DNA from: Bradyrhizobium centrolobii
GTDB taxonomy: Bacteria > Pseudomonadota > Alphaproteobacteria > Rhizobiales > Xanthobacteraceae
DNA length: 37,477 nucleotides
Assembly: GCF_001641635.1 (NCBI RefSeq)
Contig: NZ_LUUB01000038.1
Span: 181,472-218,948 of the forward strand
Reading direction: 5' to 3'
In this document: positions 1 to 8,946 of the stretch, in pieces
Numbering within the stretch: position 1 is the stretch's first letter
How the letters are laid out: the number at the start of each line of letters is the position of its first letter
Position numbers and translations under genes: made by a program
The notes under the pieces: generated by a model
The model's database searches: none
What the model saw: only the letters and a program-made list of their open reading frames with translations
Told to the model about the DNA's origin: nothing

Positions 1-772
1 GGCCCGCCGCGGCCTTCACCTCCTTGATCTCGCTGCCCACCATCATGCGCGCGAGCGAGGCCGCGGTCTCGAGCCGAGGGTTGCATGTTGCAACCTTCCT
101 GCCGCCACGCAGGATCGTGGCGGTGTCGCAGAGCCGCTTCACCTCGTCGAGCTTGTGGCTGATGTAGAGGATGGCGCGGCCTTCGGCCCTGAGCCGTTCC
201 AGCACGGTGAAGAGCTGATCGGCTTCCTGCGGCGTCAGCACCGCGGTGGGCTCGTCCAGGATCAGGAATTTCGGATCCTGCATCAGTGCGCGGACGATCT
301 CGATGCGCTGGCGTTCGCCGACCGACAATTGCCAGACCTCGCGCCGGGGATCGAGCGGAAGGCCGTAGGTCTTCGACACCTGCTCCAGCCGCGCCGACAT
401 GTCCTTGAAGGATTCCTTGCCGTCGAGGCCGAGCGCGACATTCTCCGCGACCGTGAGATTGTCGAACAGCGAGAAATGCTGGAACACCATCCCGATGCCG
501 CGGCTGCGCGCTTCCGACGGACCGGACAGGACGATCGGCTGCCCCTGCCAGCGGATTTCGCCCGCGCTGGGCTGGATCAGCCCATAGATTGCCTTGACCA
601 GCGTCGACTTGCCGGCGCCGTTCTCGCCGAGCAGCGCGTGAATCTCCCGGGGCCAGATATCGATGTCGATGGCGTCGTTGGCGAGGAAATCGCCATAGCG
701 CTTGGTGAGCCCGATCGTCCCGAGCAGCGGTGGTTCGCCGGAATGCAGGCCATTGGGCGTCGGATCTAACAT
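1..772 (-). CDS. ABC transporter ATPase, nucleoside/BMP type (partial, runs off the left edge)
   Basis: The reverse strand opens with ATG at 772 and stays open to base 1, giving the first 257 residues of an ATPase. Visible are Walker [10 protein letters not shown] (residues 49-57), signature LSVGERQRIEI, Walker B FLILDEPT and the switch histidine in ISHK. The family (double-domain RbsA/YufO-like proteins, about 510 residues) would have a second nucleotide-binding domain outside the window. The protein resembles the ATPase at 3172-4704 in the same region (KRYGDFLA against MRFGDFLA before Walker A), so it is a paralogue, probably powering import of a nucleoside- or nucleobase-like solute. Partner permeases would lie to the left. 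Function is clear; substrate is inferred. Confidence 0.9.
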   Translation of the reverse strand, partial: MLDPTPNGLHSGEPPLLGTIGLTKRYGDFLANDAIDIDIWPREIHALLGENGAGKSTLVKAIYGLIQPSAGEIRWQGQPIVLSGPSEARSRGIGMVFQHFSLFDNLTVAENVALGLDGKESFKDMSARLEQVSKTYGLPLDPRREVWQLSVGERQRIEIVRALMQDPKFLILDEPTAVLTPQEADQLFTVLERLRAEGRAILYISHKLDEVKRLCDTATILRGGRKVATCNPRLETAASLARMMVGSEIKEVKAAAG

Positions 773-1338
773 GCGCTACACGCTTGGATGGAGTGAGGTG
801 CCTCAATTGTGGGCCAGTTTGAACCGCCGCGTAAGGTGTGAAAAAGCGTCATCCCTTGCTCAACGCTTCGGCAGGCACTGGCGTTCGTGAGTCGTGTCCA
901 TGTCAGGGCGTGGCAAGCGCCGCAGTCGTCGTCTGGACGGCTGCCGCGATCGCCGCAAGGACAGCGCCTGTTGCAAATTTGTGACGGTTCAAACCAAATC
1001 GGAACCCGCTGTGCAGGCTTGACGAGAAGTTGAGCAGCAGCACCGTGATCCCTGTATGCAACGCCACGACGCGAATGCGATCGCCGCATCGCGCGATCGA
1101 TGCGTCGTGTGACGCGGAGAAAAGCCCAGCAATACCAAACGGGAATGTCTGGCAATGACCGCGCACTCCGCGCGCGCAGGCTGCGCTCGCGACCCCCGCA
1201 AAATCCAATATGGAGAGCTGCGTGCTGCCGAAACATACGGCACGCCATGGAAAAAGATGAGGCTTCTCACTCCGGGAGATAGGCGCAAGTGTCGCAAGGG
1301 CGTTCATTTCGGTTTGTCAAAACATGGGGGTATTGAGG
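773..1338. other. Non-coding gap between divergent genes
   Basis: About 566 bases separate the divergent ATPase (minus) and channel gene (plus). Several open frames cross it on both strands, but their translations are rich in Arg, Ser, His and Cys and show no family motif, so they look like chance frames. Promoters of both flanking genes should lie here. No convincing -35/-10 pair or operator was identified. Confidence 0.5.
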
Positions 1339-2445
1339 ATGTCGTTTCGTCTCAAGGCAATTGCAGCAACGGCGCTGACAATTGCTACGCTGGCCAATGG
1401 CGGCCTGGCTCAGGCGGCGGATCTGCCGGTGAAGGCAGCAAAGAAGGCCCCGGATCTTCCGTTCTTCCTCGTGATCGACAACCGCGTGACGTTCTCCTGG
1501 ATGCCGAAGGGCACCGATCCCGGCATGTGGAGCGTCAATCCGAACGGCAGCATCAACGGCACCACCGCCAAGCAGGTCTATTCCTTCACCCACTTCGACC
1601 TTTGGGCCTACGGCACCAACTTCTTCACCATCTCGATGTTCAAGTCGGGCCACAACGACCCCGCGTCGCCCTGTACCGCGCCGGGCGTGACCATCACCGG
1701 CGGTGCCGGCGACTGCGCGGGCGCCACCGAAATCTACGGCCTGTTCCGCTCGACCTTCGGCTGGAACGAGCTGTTCAACACCAAGGCCTTCACCATGGGG
1801 CCGCTGCACAACATCTCGTTCGAAGTCGGTATGGACGGCAACAGCGAGAACACCTTCCTCGCGCCGGCCAAGCGCGACGTCGTCGCCGGTCTGCAGTTCG
1901 CCTTCGACCTTCCCTACAAGGGCTACATCAACGTCGCGCCGTTGATGTACTGGGAGTTCTCGAACCACAACGCCTTCACTCAGTGCGGCCTGTTCGGACC
2001 GGGCGTGCCGGGCGTGACCTGTAACTCCGACGGCAATGTCAGCTACAACCCGACCTGGGCCGTCGAAATCAATTACTACATGGACCTCGGCTTCGTGCCG
2101 CCGAGCATGCAGTTCTGGTCGATCAGCGGCCGCGCCGGCTGGTACGGCCCGAAGGGCGATTCGAACAGCCTACCTGCGCTCTCGGGTGTCGGGCGCTTCT
2201 CCACGGCGTCAAAGACCGAGCTGAACAGCGAGCCGATCCGTTTGACCTTCGACGCTTCGAAGGCGGCCTGGGGTGACAAGTACTCGCACTTCGTCGACCT
2301 CTGGGTTGCCTATCGCTACTGGCAGAACAAGTTCGGCCTCGACCACAACGCCATGCCTGGCGTCTGCACGGTCGCCGCGACCGGCCAGAGCACGAAGAGC
2401 TGCACGGAATCGACGGTCTATGGTGGTATCACTGTAAAGTTCTGA
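1339..2445 (+). CDS. Outer-membrane channel protein, Tsx-like (putative nucleoside channel)
   Basis: The protein begins MSFRLKAIAATALTIATLA and has a Sec signal peptide ending AQA before ADLPVKAAKK. It ends GGITVKF, a terminal Phe typical of outer-membrane barrels. ATG 1339 is preferred over the in-frame ATG at 1324 because the signal peptide is then of normal form; no good ribosome site precedes 1324. The mature protein is about 340 residues with alternating aromatic strands such as HFDLWAYGTNFF and FVDLWVAYRYWQNKFG, recalling the Tsx nucleoside-channel family. Its neighbours (BMP-type nucleoside ABC genes, a deaminase) fit passage of nucleosides or nucleobases through the outer membrane. 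Outer-membrane location is well supported; Tsx membership and substrate are inferred. Confidence 0.75.
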   Translation: MSFRLKAIAATALTIATLANGGLAQAADLPVKAAKKAPDLPFFLVIDNRVTFSWMPKGTDPGMWSVNPNGSINGTTAKQVYSFTHFDLWAYGTNFFTISMFKSGHNDPASPCTAPGVTITGGAGDCAGATEIYGLFRSTFGWNELFNTKAFTMGPLHNISFEVGMDGNSENTFLAPAKRDVVAGLQFAFDLPYKGYINVAPLMYWEFSNHNAFTQCGLFGPGVPGVTCNSDGNVSYNPTWAVEINYYMDLGFVPPSMQFWSISGRAGWYGPKGDSNSLPALSGVGRFSTASKTELNSEPIRLTFDASKAAWGDKYSHFVDLWVAYRYWQNKFGLDHNAMPGVCTVAATGQSTKSCTESTVYGGITVKF

Positions 2446-2520
2446 TCGGCGGAAGGGCGCTCAGAAGGATGGCGTCGCGCGGGAATGCGCGGCGCCATCC
2501 TGCTTTCTTCACCTCGCTCC

Positions 2521-2639
2521 GCTTGCGGGGAGAGGTCGAATTCGAGCAAAGCTCGAATTCGGGTGAGGGGAGTCTCCGCGAGTCCAACTCTCACCGCGTT
2601 TGCGGAAGCAGCCCCTCACCCCAACCCTCTCCCCGCAAG
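2521..2639. repeat. Intergenic palindromic repeat (REP-like, nested hairpins)
   Basis: CTTGCGGGGAGAGG at 2522-2535 pairs with CCTCTCCCCGCAAG at 2626-2639, and GGGTGAGGGG at 2561-2570 pairs with CCCCTCACCC at 2612-2621. Inside is a perfect 11-bp hairpin, CGAATTCGAGC (2537-2547) and GCTCGAATTCG (2551-2561), with loop AAA. The element lies between converging genes (stop at 2445, stop at 2673), so it may also act as a bidirectional terminator. Sequences of this style are common dispersed intergenic repeats in Bradyrhizobium and relatives. Confidence 0.8.
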
Positions 2640-2672
2640 AGCGGGGCGACGGAACGTACCTTGCATGGCGGC

Positions 2673-3158
<486 letters not shown>

Positions 3159-3171
3159 CGATGCTCCGCGG

Positions 3172-4704
3172 TCAATGTCCCGCCATGTGACGGCCGACCA
3201 CCGTCAGATCGGCTTCGCTGGTTCGTGCTTCATACACGAATTCGCCGTGGAACATGACCACCAATCGGTCGGACAGCTCGAGCAGTTCGTCGAGGTCCTC
3301 GCTGACCAGCAGCACGGCGGCGCCGCGATTGCGCGCGGCCATGATCTCGGCGTGGATCTGCGCCACCGCCGCGAAGTCCAGGCCGAAGCAGGGATTGGCG
3401 GCGATCAGCACCTCGACGTCGCCGGCGAGCTCGCGGGCGAGCACGGCGCGCTGCACGTTGCCGCCCGACAGCGCCGAGATCGGCATCTCCGGCGTGCGGG
3501 TCTTGATCTTGTACTGGCCGATCTTCTTCTTCGCGTCGTCGCGGAAGGCGCTGCGGTTGAGCCACCAGCCGGCGCTGGCGAAGGGCTGACGGTCGAATTC
3601 GCGGAAGGCGATGTTGTCGGCGACGCTCATGCCGCCGACGCAGGCGTTTTTTAGCGGCTCCTCGGGCAGGAGCGACATCCTGTGTCGGCGCATCTCCTCG
3701 CGGCTGGCGTGATAGGGATCGCCGGCAACGCGGATCTCGCCGCTCTCGGCCTCGCGCTGACCAGCGAGGACCTCGACGAGCTGGCGCTGGCCGTTGCCGG
3801 AGACGCCGGCGATGCCGACGATCTCGCCGGCACGCACCGTGAGTGAGACGTCATGCACGGCGATGGCGCCGGCATCGTCGAGGGCGCGGATCTTCGCCAG
3901 CTCGAGCCGCGCCTTCCCGGCTTCGCCGGTGCGCGGCGGCTGCACCGTCAGCTCCTCGGCGCCGATCATGGTGCGCGCCATCGCATCCGGCGTCAGCTCG
4001 GAAACCTTGCCGGCTCCGGCGAGCTTGCCGCGGCGCAGGATGGTGACGTCGTCAGCGAAGGCCATGACCTCGCGGAATTTATGCGTGATCATCAAAATGG
4101 TCAGCTCGCCCTTGACCACCATGTCGCGGAGCATGCCGAGCACCTCGTCGGCCTCCGCGGGTGTCAGCACCGAGGTCGGCTCGTCCAGAATCAGGAAGCG
4201 GCGCTTCAGGTAGAGCTGCTTGAGTATCTCGCATTTCTGACGTTCGCCGGCGGAGATGTCGGAGACCCTTGCGCCAAGCGGCACCTTGAAGGGCATGCGG
4301 GCCAGGAACACCTCGAGCTCCTTCATTTCCTTGGGCCAGTTCACCACGGCCGGCACATCGTCGCGCGCCAGCACGAGATTTTCGGCGACTGTCATGGCCG
4401 GCACTAGCGTGAAATGCTGGTAGACCATGCCGAGGCCGAGCGCGTGGGCATCCTTCGGATTGCTGATCGCCTGCTCGCGGCCGCCGACGAGGATGTCGCC
4501 CTCGGTCGCATGGTAGTAGCCCATGATGCATTTGACGAGTGTCGACTTGCCGGCGCCGTTCTCGCCAAGCAGCGCGTGGAAGGAGCCCGGGCGCACCTTC
4601 AGCTCGACATTGTCCAGCGCCAGGAAGTCGCCGAAGCGCATGGTCATGGCGATGGCGTCGACGCCGAAGGCGCCCGATGGCGGGGGCGTCTCGCCGATGA
4701 TCAC
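3172..4704 (-). CDS. ABC transporter ATPase, double-domain (BMP/nucleoside uptake)
   Basis: 510 residues with two nucleotide-binding domains. Domain 1 has Walker [10 protein letters not shown] (47-55), signature [11 protein letters not shown], Walker B FLILDEPT and ITHK. Domain 2 has the usual degenerate P-loop [10 protein letters not shown], signature [14 protein letters not shown] and [11 protein letters not shown], the NP-x-x-GLD variant normal for YufO-type proteins. The start is GTG at 4704, overlapping the stop of the hydrolase gene (GTGA), so the two are translationally coupled. The open frame extends upstream to 4836, but that part lies inside the hydrolase gene. It energises the permease pair encoded upstream at 5409-7449. 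Confidence 0.92.
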   Translation of the reverse strand: MIIGETPPPSGAFGVDAIAMTMRFGDFLALDNVELKVRPGSFHALLGENGAGKSTLVKCIMGYYHATEGDILVGGREQAISNPKDAHALGLGMVYQHFTLVPAMTVAENLVLARDDVPAVVNWPKEMKELEVFLARMPFKVPLGARVSDISAGERQKCEILKQLYLKRRFLILDEPTSVLTPAEADEVLGMLRDMVVKGELTILMITHKFREVMAFADDVTILRRGKLAGAGKVSELTPDAMARTMIGAEELTVQPPRTGEAGKARLELAKIRALDDAGAIAVHDVSLTVRAGEIVGIAGVSGNGQRQLVEVLAGQREAESGEIRVAGDPYHASREEMRRHRMSLLPEEPLKNACVGGMSVADNIAFREFDRQPFASAGWWLNRSAFRDDAKKKIGQYKIKTRTPEMPISALSGGNVQRAVLARELAGDVEVLIAANPCFGLDFAAVAQIHAEIMAARNRGAAVLLVSEDLDELLELSDRLVVMFHGEFVYEARTSEADLTVVGRHMAGH

Positions 4705-5384
4705 GAGATCGCTCCGATCAGGGCATCGGAGGTCGACACCGCGCCGAACACGCCGCCCTGCATCTTGATCATCTTGAGCGCGTGATCGTGGTTGCTCTTG
4801 TCGGTCGCGCCGCAGCAGTCGTGCAGCAGCACGCATTCAAAGCCGCGATCATTGGCCTCGCGCATGGTGGTGTGGACGCAGACGTCGGTGGTGATGCCCG
4901 CGAGCACGACGTTCTCGATGCCGCGCACGCGCAGGATCAGCTCCAGGTCGGTGGCGCAGAACGAGCCCTTGCCGGGCTTGTCGATGACGGGCTCGCCCGG
5001 CAGCGGCGCCAGCTCCGGGATGATCTCCCAGCCGGGCTCGCCGCGCACCAGGATGCGGCCGCAGGGGCCGGGATCGCCGATGCCGGCGCCGATCTGGCGC
5101 GAGCGCCAGCGCTTGTTGGCGGGCAGGTCGGAGAGATCGGGGCGGTGGCCTTCGCGGGTATGGATGATGTGGAAACCCTGCTTGCGCATCACGGCGAGCA
5201 GTTTCTTGATAGGCTCGATCGGCGCCCGCGTCAGCGAGAGATCATAGCCCATCTTGTCGACATAGCCGCCGACGCCGCAGAAATCGGTCTGCATGTCGAT
5301 GATGACGAGTGCGGTGTTCGCAGGGCAGAGGTCGCCGTTGTAGGGCCAGGCGTAGGGCTCGGACTTGACGTAGCGCTCGGGCAT
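4701..5384 (-). CDS. biuH: Isochorismatase-family cysteine hydrolase, biuret amidohydrolase-like
   Basis: 227 residues. The cysteine-hydrolase triad is visible as Asp30 ([10 protein letters not shown]), Lys136 ([10 protein letters not shown]) and Cys169 ([15 protein letters not shown]). From memory, Rhizobium biuret amidohydrolase BiuH has its triad at Asp36, Lys142 and Cys175, the same spacing with a six-residue offset. It also shares long stretches such as [20 protein letters not shown] and [14 protein letters not shown]. BiuH cleaves biuret to allophanate and ammonia. A GAGG site precedes ATG 5384, 24 bp after permease 2. Being inside a nucleobase-type ABC operon, it could instead act on a ureide or another carbamoyl compound. 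Family is certain; biuret specificity is likely. Confidence 0.85.
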   Translation of the reverse strand: MPERYVKSEPYAWPYNGDLCPANTALVIIDMQTDFCGVGGYVDKMGYDLSLTRAPIEPIKKLLAVMRKQGFHIIHTREGHRPDLSDLPANKRWRSRQIGAGIGDPGPCGRILVRGEPGWEIIPELAPLPGEPVIDKPGKGSFCATDLELILRVRGIENVVLAGITTDVCVHTTMREANDRGFECVLLHDCCGATDKSNHDHALKMIKMQGGVFGAVSTSDALIGAIS

Positions 5385-5408
5385 GGACGACCTCGTTGAT
5401 GCGCAGGA

Positions 5409-6335
5409 TTACCGTGTGATCGAGAGTTCAGCGGGGGCACCGGTCAGCGTCCGCTTCGGCGAGCAAGTGATGATCATGATCGCCAGCGTCAGGATGTAGG
5501 GCGCGGCGTTGAAGAGGTGATAGCCGGAGGTGACGCCGACCGACTGCAGCGCCGGGCCCAGCGCCGCGGCGCCGCCGAAGGCGAGCGAGGCCCACAGGCA
5601 GAGCAGCGGATCCCAGCGCGCGAAGATCACCAGGGCCACGGCCGTGATGCCCTGGCCCGACGACAGGCCCTCGTTCCAGCTTCCGGGATAGAACAGCGAC
5701 AGGAAGGAGCCACCGATGCCGGCGAGGAAGCCGCCGACCATGGTCGCGCGCAGGCGGATCAGCAGGACGGAGTGGCCCATCGCGCGCGCGGCATCGGAGC
5801 TCTCGCCGGCCGTGCGGATCAGGAGGCCCCAGCGCGTGGTGCGGAAGGCCCAGTAGAGAACTGGTGCGAGGGCGACGCCGATCAGGAAGAGGACGTTGAC
5901 GCGGAGTGCCGCGCGCACCTGCGGGATATCACTCCACCAGCCGAAATCGATCGCCGGCAGGCGCGGCGCGGTGGGCTCGATCAGCGGTTTGCCGAGATAG
6001 AAGGCAAGCCCGGTGCCGAACAGCATCAGGGCGATGCCGACCGCGACGTCATTGACGCGCGGCAGCGAGCAGATGCCGGCATGCAGCGCCCCCAACAGCG
6101 CGCCGGTGATGCCGGCCGCGAGCACGCCGAGCCACGGTGAGCCCGAGAGATAGGAGATGCCATAGGCGCTCATCGCGCCCATCACCAGCGTGCCCTCGAG
6201 ACCGAGATTGATGCGCCCCGAACGCTCGGTGATGCATTCCCCTAGGCTCACGAACAGGAACGGTGTGGAGACGCGAATGGCGCCGCCGAGCACGGCGAGC
6301 GGCACGGTCCAGAGTCCGATCGATCCGTCTGCCAT
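5409..6335 (-). CDS. ABC transporter permease (BMP/nucleoside type), second subunit
   Basis: 308 residues starting MADGSIGLWTVPLAVLGG at ATG 6335. It contains INLGLEGTLVMGAMSAY near residue 40, a segment found in permeases of the YufQ/branched-chain-like group, and about eight to nine hydrophobic helices such as VNVLFLIGVALAPVLYWAF. The start lies one base after the stop of permease 1 (6337), with GGAAAA upstream. The two permeases form the inner-membrane channel used with the ATPase at 3172 and the binding protein at 7446. An open frame extends further upstream but lies inside permease 1. Confidence 0.9.
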   Translation of the reverse strand: MADGSIGLWTVPLAVLGGAIRVSTPFLFVSLGECITERSGRINLGLEGTLVMGAMSAYGISYLSGSPWLGVLAAGITGALLGALHAGICSLPRVNDVAVGIALMLFGTGLAFYLGKPLIEPTAPRLPAIDFGWWSDIPQVRAALRVNVLFLIGVALAPVLYWAFRTTRWGLLIRTAGESSDAARAMGHSVLLIRLRATMVGGFLAGIGGSFLSLFYPGSWNEGLSSGQGITAVALVIFARWDPLLCLWASLAFGGAAALGPALQSVGVTSGYHLFNAAPYILTLAIMIITCSPKRTLTGAPAELSITR

Positions 6336-6336
6336 C

Positions 6337-7449
6337 TCAGGATTTTCCTTTGAGGAATCCGATGCGGCCGTAGAGCGCATCGCTGGCCAGCACGAAGACG
6401 AAGATGATGCCTTGGAGCACCAGCACGGACGCATCGGGCAAGCCAAGGCGACGCTGTAAGAGGCCGCCGCTGGCGCTGATGCCGCCGAGCAGGATCGCGA
6501 CCGGGATGATCGCGAGTGGATTTTGCCGCGCCAGGAAGGCGACGAGGATGCCGGTGAAGCCATAGCCCGCGGCGAGGTTGGCGTTGGTGCGCCCCTGCAC
6601 GGCCGCGACCTCGACCATGCCGGCGAGGCCCGCGGCGCCGCCGGCGAGGAAGCAGATGGTGAGAATGAGCTTGGTGACGCCGAGGCCGACGATCTTCGCG
6701 GCGCGGATGTTGCCGCCGGCAACCCGCGCGGCGAAGCCGAACACGGTGTGATAGATCAGGATATAGGCGGCGATGGCGGCGATCAGGCCGAAGACGAGGC
6801 CCCAATGCACATCGGTGCCGGGGATCGTGCCGATCATGTTGGCGGCGCCGATCTCGCGCGTCGACGGCTTGTTGAGGCTCGCGGGGTCGCGCATCGCGCC
6901 TTCGACGAGATGGTTGAGGATCGCGAGCGCGATATAGACCAGAAGCAGGCTCGAGATGGTCTCGTTGACGCCGCGATACTGGCGCAGCGCGCCGGACAGC
7001 ATGATCCACAAGCCGCCGCCGATCACGCCGGCGCAGACCATGGCGATCTGGATCACGAGTGGTGGCAGGCCCTGAAGCGCGAGCGCGGCGCTGGTCGCCG
7101 ACAGCGCGCCCATCAGCAGCGCGCCTTCGCCGCCGATGATGACCATGCCGAGCTGCGCCGGCAGCGCCGTGCAGAGCGCGGTGAGGATCAGGGGCGCTGC
7201 GCGCGTTAGCGTGTTCTGCCAGGAGAACCAGGTGCCGAAGGCGCCCTGGTACATGTAGAAGTAGAGATCGAGCGGGTTCTTGCCGAACAGCATGACAAAA
7301 ACGCCGAAGACTGCGAGCGCGCCGACGACCGCCGCGCCCGGGATCAGGACGTATTCGATCGTACTGCCGTGGCGCTGGAGAAAGCCGGGGTCGGCGGCCG
7401 GGGCAACTGTCCCGACCGCCGCGGCAGAATCCGCCGTTTCCGTCGTCAC
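6337..7449 (-). CDS. ABC transporter permease (BMP/nucleoside type), first subunit
   Basis: 370 residues. The chosen start is GTG at 7449, overlapping the binding-protein stop (GTGA), the same junction type as at 4704. An N-terminal cytoplasmic tail of about 35 residues is followed by hydrophobic helices beginning YVLIPGAAVVGALAVFGVF. The segment GMVIIGGEGALLMGALSA is the counterpart of the INLGLEG motif in the partner permease. The length and helix number fit the YufP-like member of the pair. The open frame that reads upstream to 8628 overlaps the binding protein and is not real coding. Confidence 0.9.
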   Translation of the reverse strand: MTTETADSAAAVGTVAPAADPGFLQRHGSTIEYVLIPGAAVVGALAVFGVFVMLFGKNPLDLYFYMYQGAFGTWFSWQNTLTRAAPLILTALCTALPAQLGMVIIGGEGALLMGALSATSAALALQGLPPLVIQIAMVCAGVIGGGLWIMLSGALRQYRGVNETISSLLLVYIALAILNHLVEGAMRDPASLNKPSTREIGAANMIGTIPGTDVHWGLVFGLIAAIAAYILIYHTVFGFAARVAGGNIRAAKIVGLGVTKLILTICFLAGGAAGLAGMVEVAAVQGRTNANLAAGYGFTGILVAFLARQNPLAIIPVAILLGGISASGGLLQRRLGLPDASVLVLQGIIFVFVLASDALYGRIGFLKGKS

Positions 7450-8558
7450 GAAGTCGCTCCGAGCACGCCTTCGACGAGATAGTCCATCTTCTCGAGTTCG
7501 GGATCCTTCTGGCCGCGATCCGTGCCGGCTGCGATGACTGTCTTGCCTTTGTTGTCGAGCAGCGGTCCCTTGAAGATGGCGTAACCGTCGCCGCCCAGGA
7601 ACTTGGCCTTGACGTCGTCGGCATGCTTGCGTGCCTCGGCGGAGACCGCCTCGCCATAGGGCGAGGTCTTGATGATCTCTTCCTTGAGACCGCCGCGATA
7701 GAAGTTCGGGATGCTCTCGCCGGCAGCGACCATCTTGACGAATTTTGGATAGAGCGCTTCCCAATTCCACTCCGCACCAGTGAGATACGCCTTCGGCGCG
7801 AGCGGCGACTGGTTGGTGTGATAGCCGCACACGAACGCGCCGCGTCGCGCCGCGTTCTCGACCATGGTCTTCGGACCGTCGACATGGCAGGTCAGCACGT
7901 CGACGCCCTGGTCGATCAGGCTGTTGGTGGCCTCGGCTTCCTTGACCGGCATCGACCAGTCGCCGGTGAAGATCACTTGCGTCGTGGCCTTTGGATTGGC
8001 GAGCTTGGCACCGAGCGTGAAGGCGTTGATGTTGCGCAGCACCTGCGGGATCGGTTTCGCCGCGACGAAGCCGAGCTTGCCGCTCTTCGAGGTATAGCCC
8101 GCGACGATACCGGAGATGTACTGGGCTTCGTCTATATAGCCAAAGTAGCTGCCGGCGTTCTTCGGGTCCTTGTCGGTCCAGAGGCCGCCGCAGTGCTCGA
8201 AGTGCAGCTTCGGGTATTTGTTGGCCATCTTGACCATGTGCGGATTGTAGTAGCCGAACGAGGTCGGGAAGAGCAGGGTGGCGCCGTCGAGATTGATCAT
8301 GGACTCGATCGTCTTCTCGACCGCATCGGTCTCCGGCACCTTCTCTTCCTCGATGACCTTCAGGCCTGGAATCTTCTTCAGTGCTGCCGCGCCCTGCGCA
8401 TGCGCCTGGTTGTAGCCGTAGTCGTCGCGTGAACCGACATAGATGAAGCCGATGGTCGTCTCGGCTGCGAAGGCCGGGCGGGCGCCGGCCGCCGCGCCGA
8501 GGGTGAGGGCCGCGCCGCCCTGCAACAAATGCCGTCGTGAAATCCTGCCAAAATCCAT
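7446..8558 (-). CDS. BMP-family ABC substrate-binding protein, Tat-exported
   Basis: 370 residues. The N-terminus ISRRHLLQGGAALTLGAAAG carries a twin-arginine motif and ends AFA before AETTIGFIYVG. The mature part follows the basic-membrane-protein (PnrA/Med-like) layout: IGFIYVGSRDDYGYNQAH, then DGATLLFPTSFGY, GYIDEAQYISGIVAGY and VDVLTCHVDGP. Family members bind purine nucleosides or related rings. There is no lipobox, so it should be a soluble periplasmic protein. A GGGAG site precedes ATG 8558. It is the first gene of the operon 8558-2673. Confidence 0.92.
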   Translation of the reverse strand: MDFGRISRRHLLQGGAALTLGAAAGARPAFAAETTIGFIYVGSRDDYGYNQAHAQGAAALKKIPGLKVIEEEKVPETDAVEKTIESMINLDGATLLFPTSFGYYNPHMVKMANKYPKLHFEHCGGLWTDKDPKNAGSYFGYIDEAQYISGIVAGYTSKSGKLGFVAAKPIPQVLRNINAFTLGAKLANPKATTQVIFTGDWSMPVKEAEATNSLIDQGVDVLTCHVDGPKTMVENAARRGAFVCGYHTNQSPLAPKAYLTGAEWNWEALYPKFVKMVAAGESIPNFYRGGLKEEIIKTSPYGEAVSAEARKHADDVKAKFLGGDGYAIFKGPLLDNKGKTVIAAGTDRGQKDPELEKMDYLVEGVLGATS

Positions 8559-8946
8559 TGGTTGCTCCCTTGGCGGATGAACCGCCTAATCTCTGACGGC
8601 TGCGCCGGTCTGGCGGAGCCAAGACCAAGATGTCGCAAGCTTCGTGCCAGAGGCCATTTCGCGAGCAGTCGTAATTAAATTGATGATATTACAAGAAAAT
8701 ATCCTTCGTCCGAATCTTGGGCAGATGAATGCTTGTTTAATTTTTGAGCAGTATCGTTTAATTGTATGCAGTGAGTTGGGCAGCTTTGGCCGGTTTGTGC
8801 GTGTGCATCACGTTAGCTGGACGGTCTCCCTACCGCGCCAACCATGCTAACCAGTCCCCGACTGGTCGGGCGCCGGCCCCTCTTCGCTGGCACCGAACTT
8901 GTATCGATTGTCATTGGGACTGCTCCTAGGCGCGCGGTCCCCTAGG
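8559..8946. promoter_or_regulatory. Divergent promoter region with AT-rich core
   Basis: This 388-bp gap separates the BMP operon (minus) and the amidohydrolase gene (plus). About 8670-8770 is strikingly AT-rich for the window. Two copies of GTTTAATT (8735-8742 and 8756-8763) lie 21 bp apart start to start, two helical turns, a plausible binding site for a regulator shared by both transcripts. No coding frame here looks real. Confidence 0.45.

Noticed and set aside
766..1307. Minus-strand frames of 134 and 160 codons upstream of the channel gene
   Set aside because: Composition is biased, frames overlap each other, and no ribosome site or family motif is visible.
3700..3800. Degenerate P-loop in domain 2 of the BMP-type ATPase taken as an inactivating defect
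   Set aside because: Loss of the Lys in the second domain is normal for RbsA/YufO-type double-domain ATPases.
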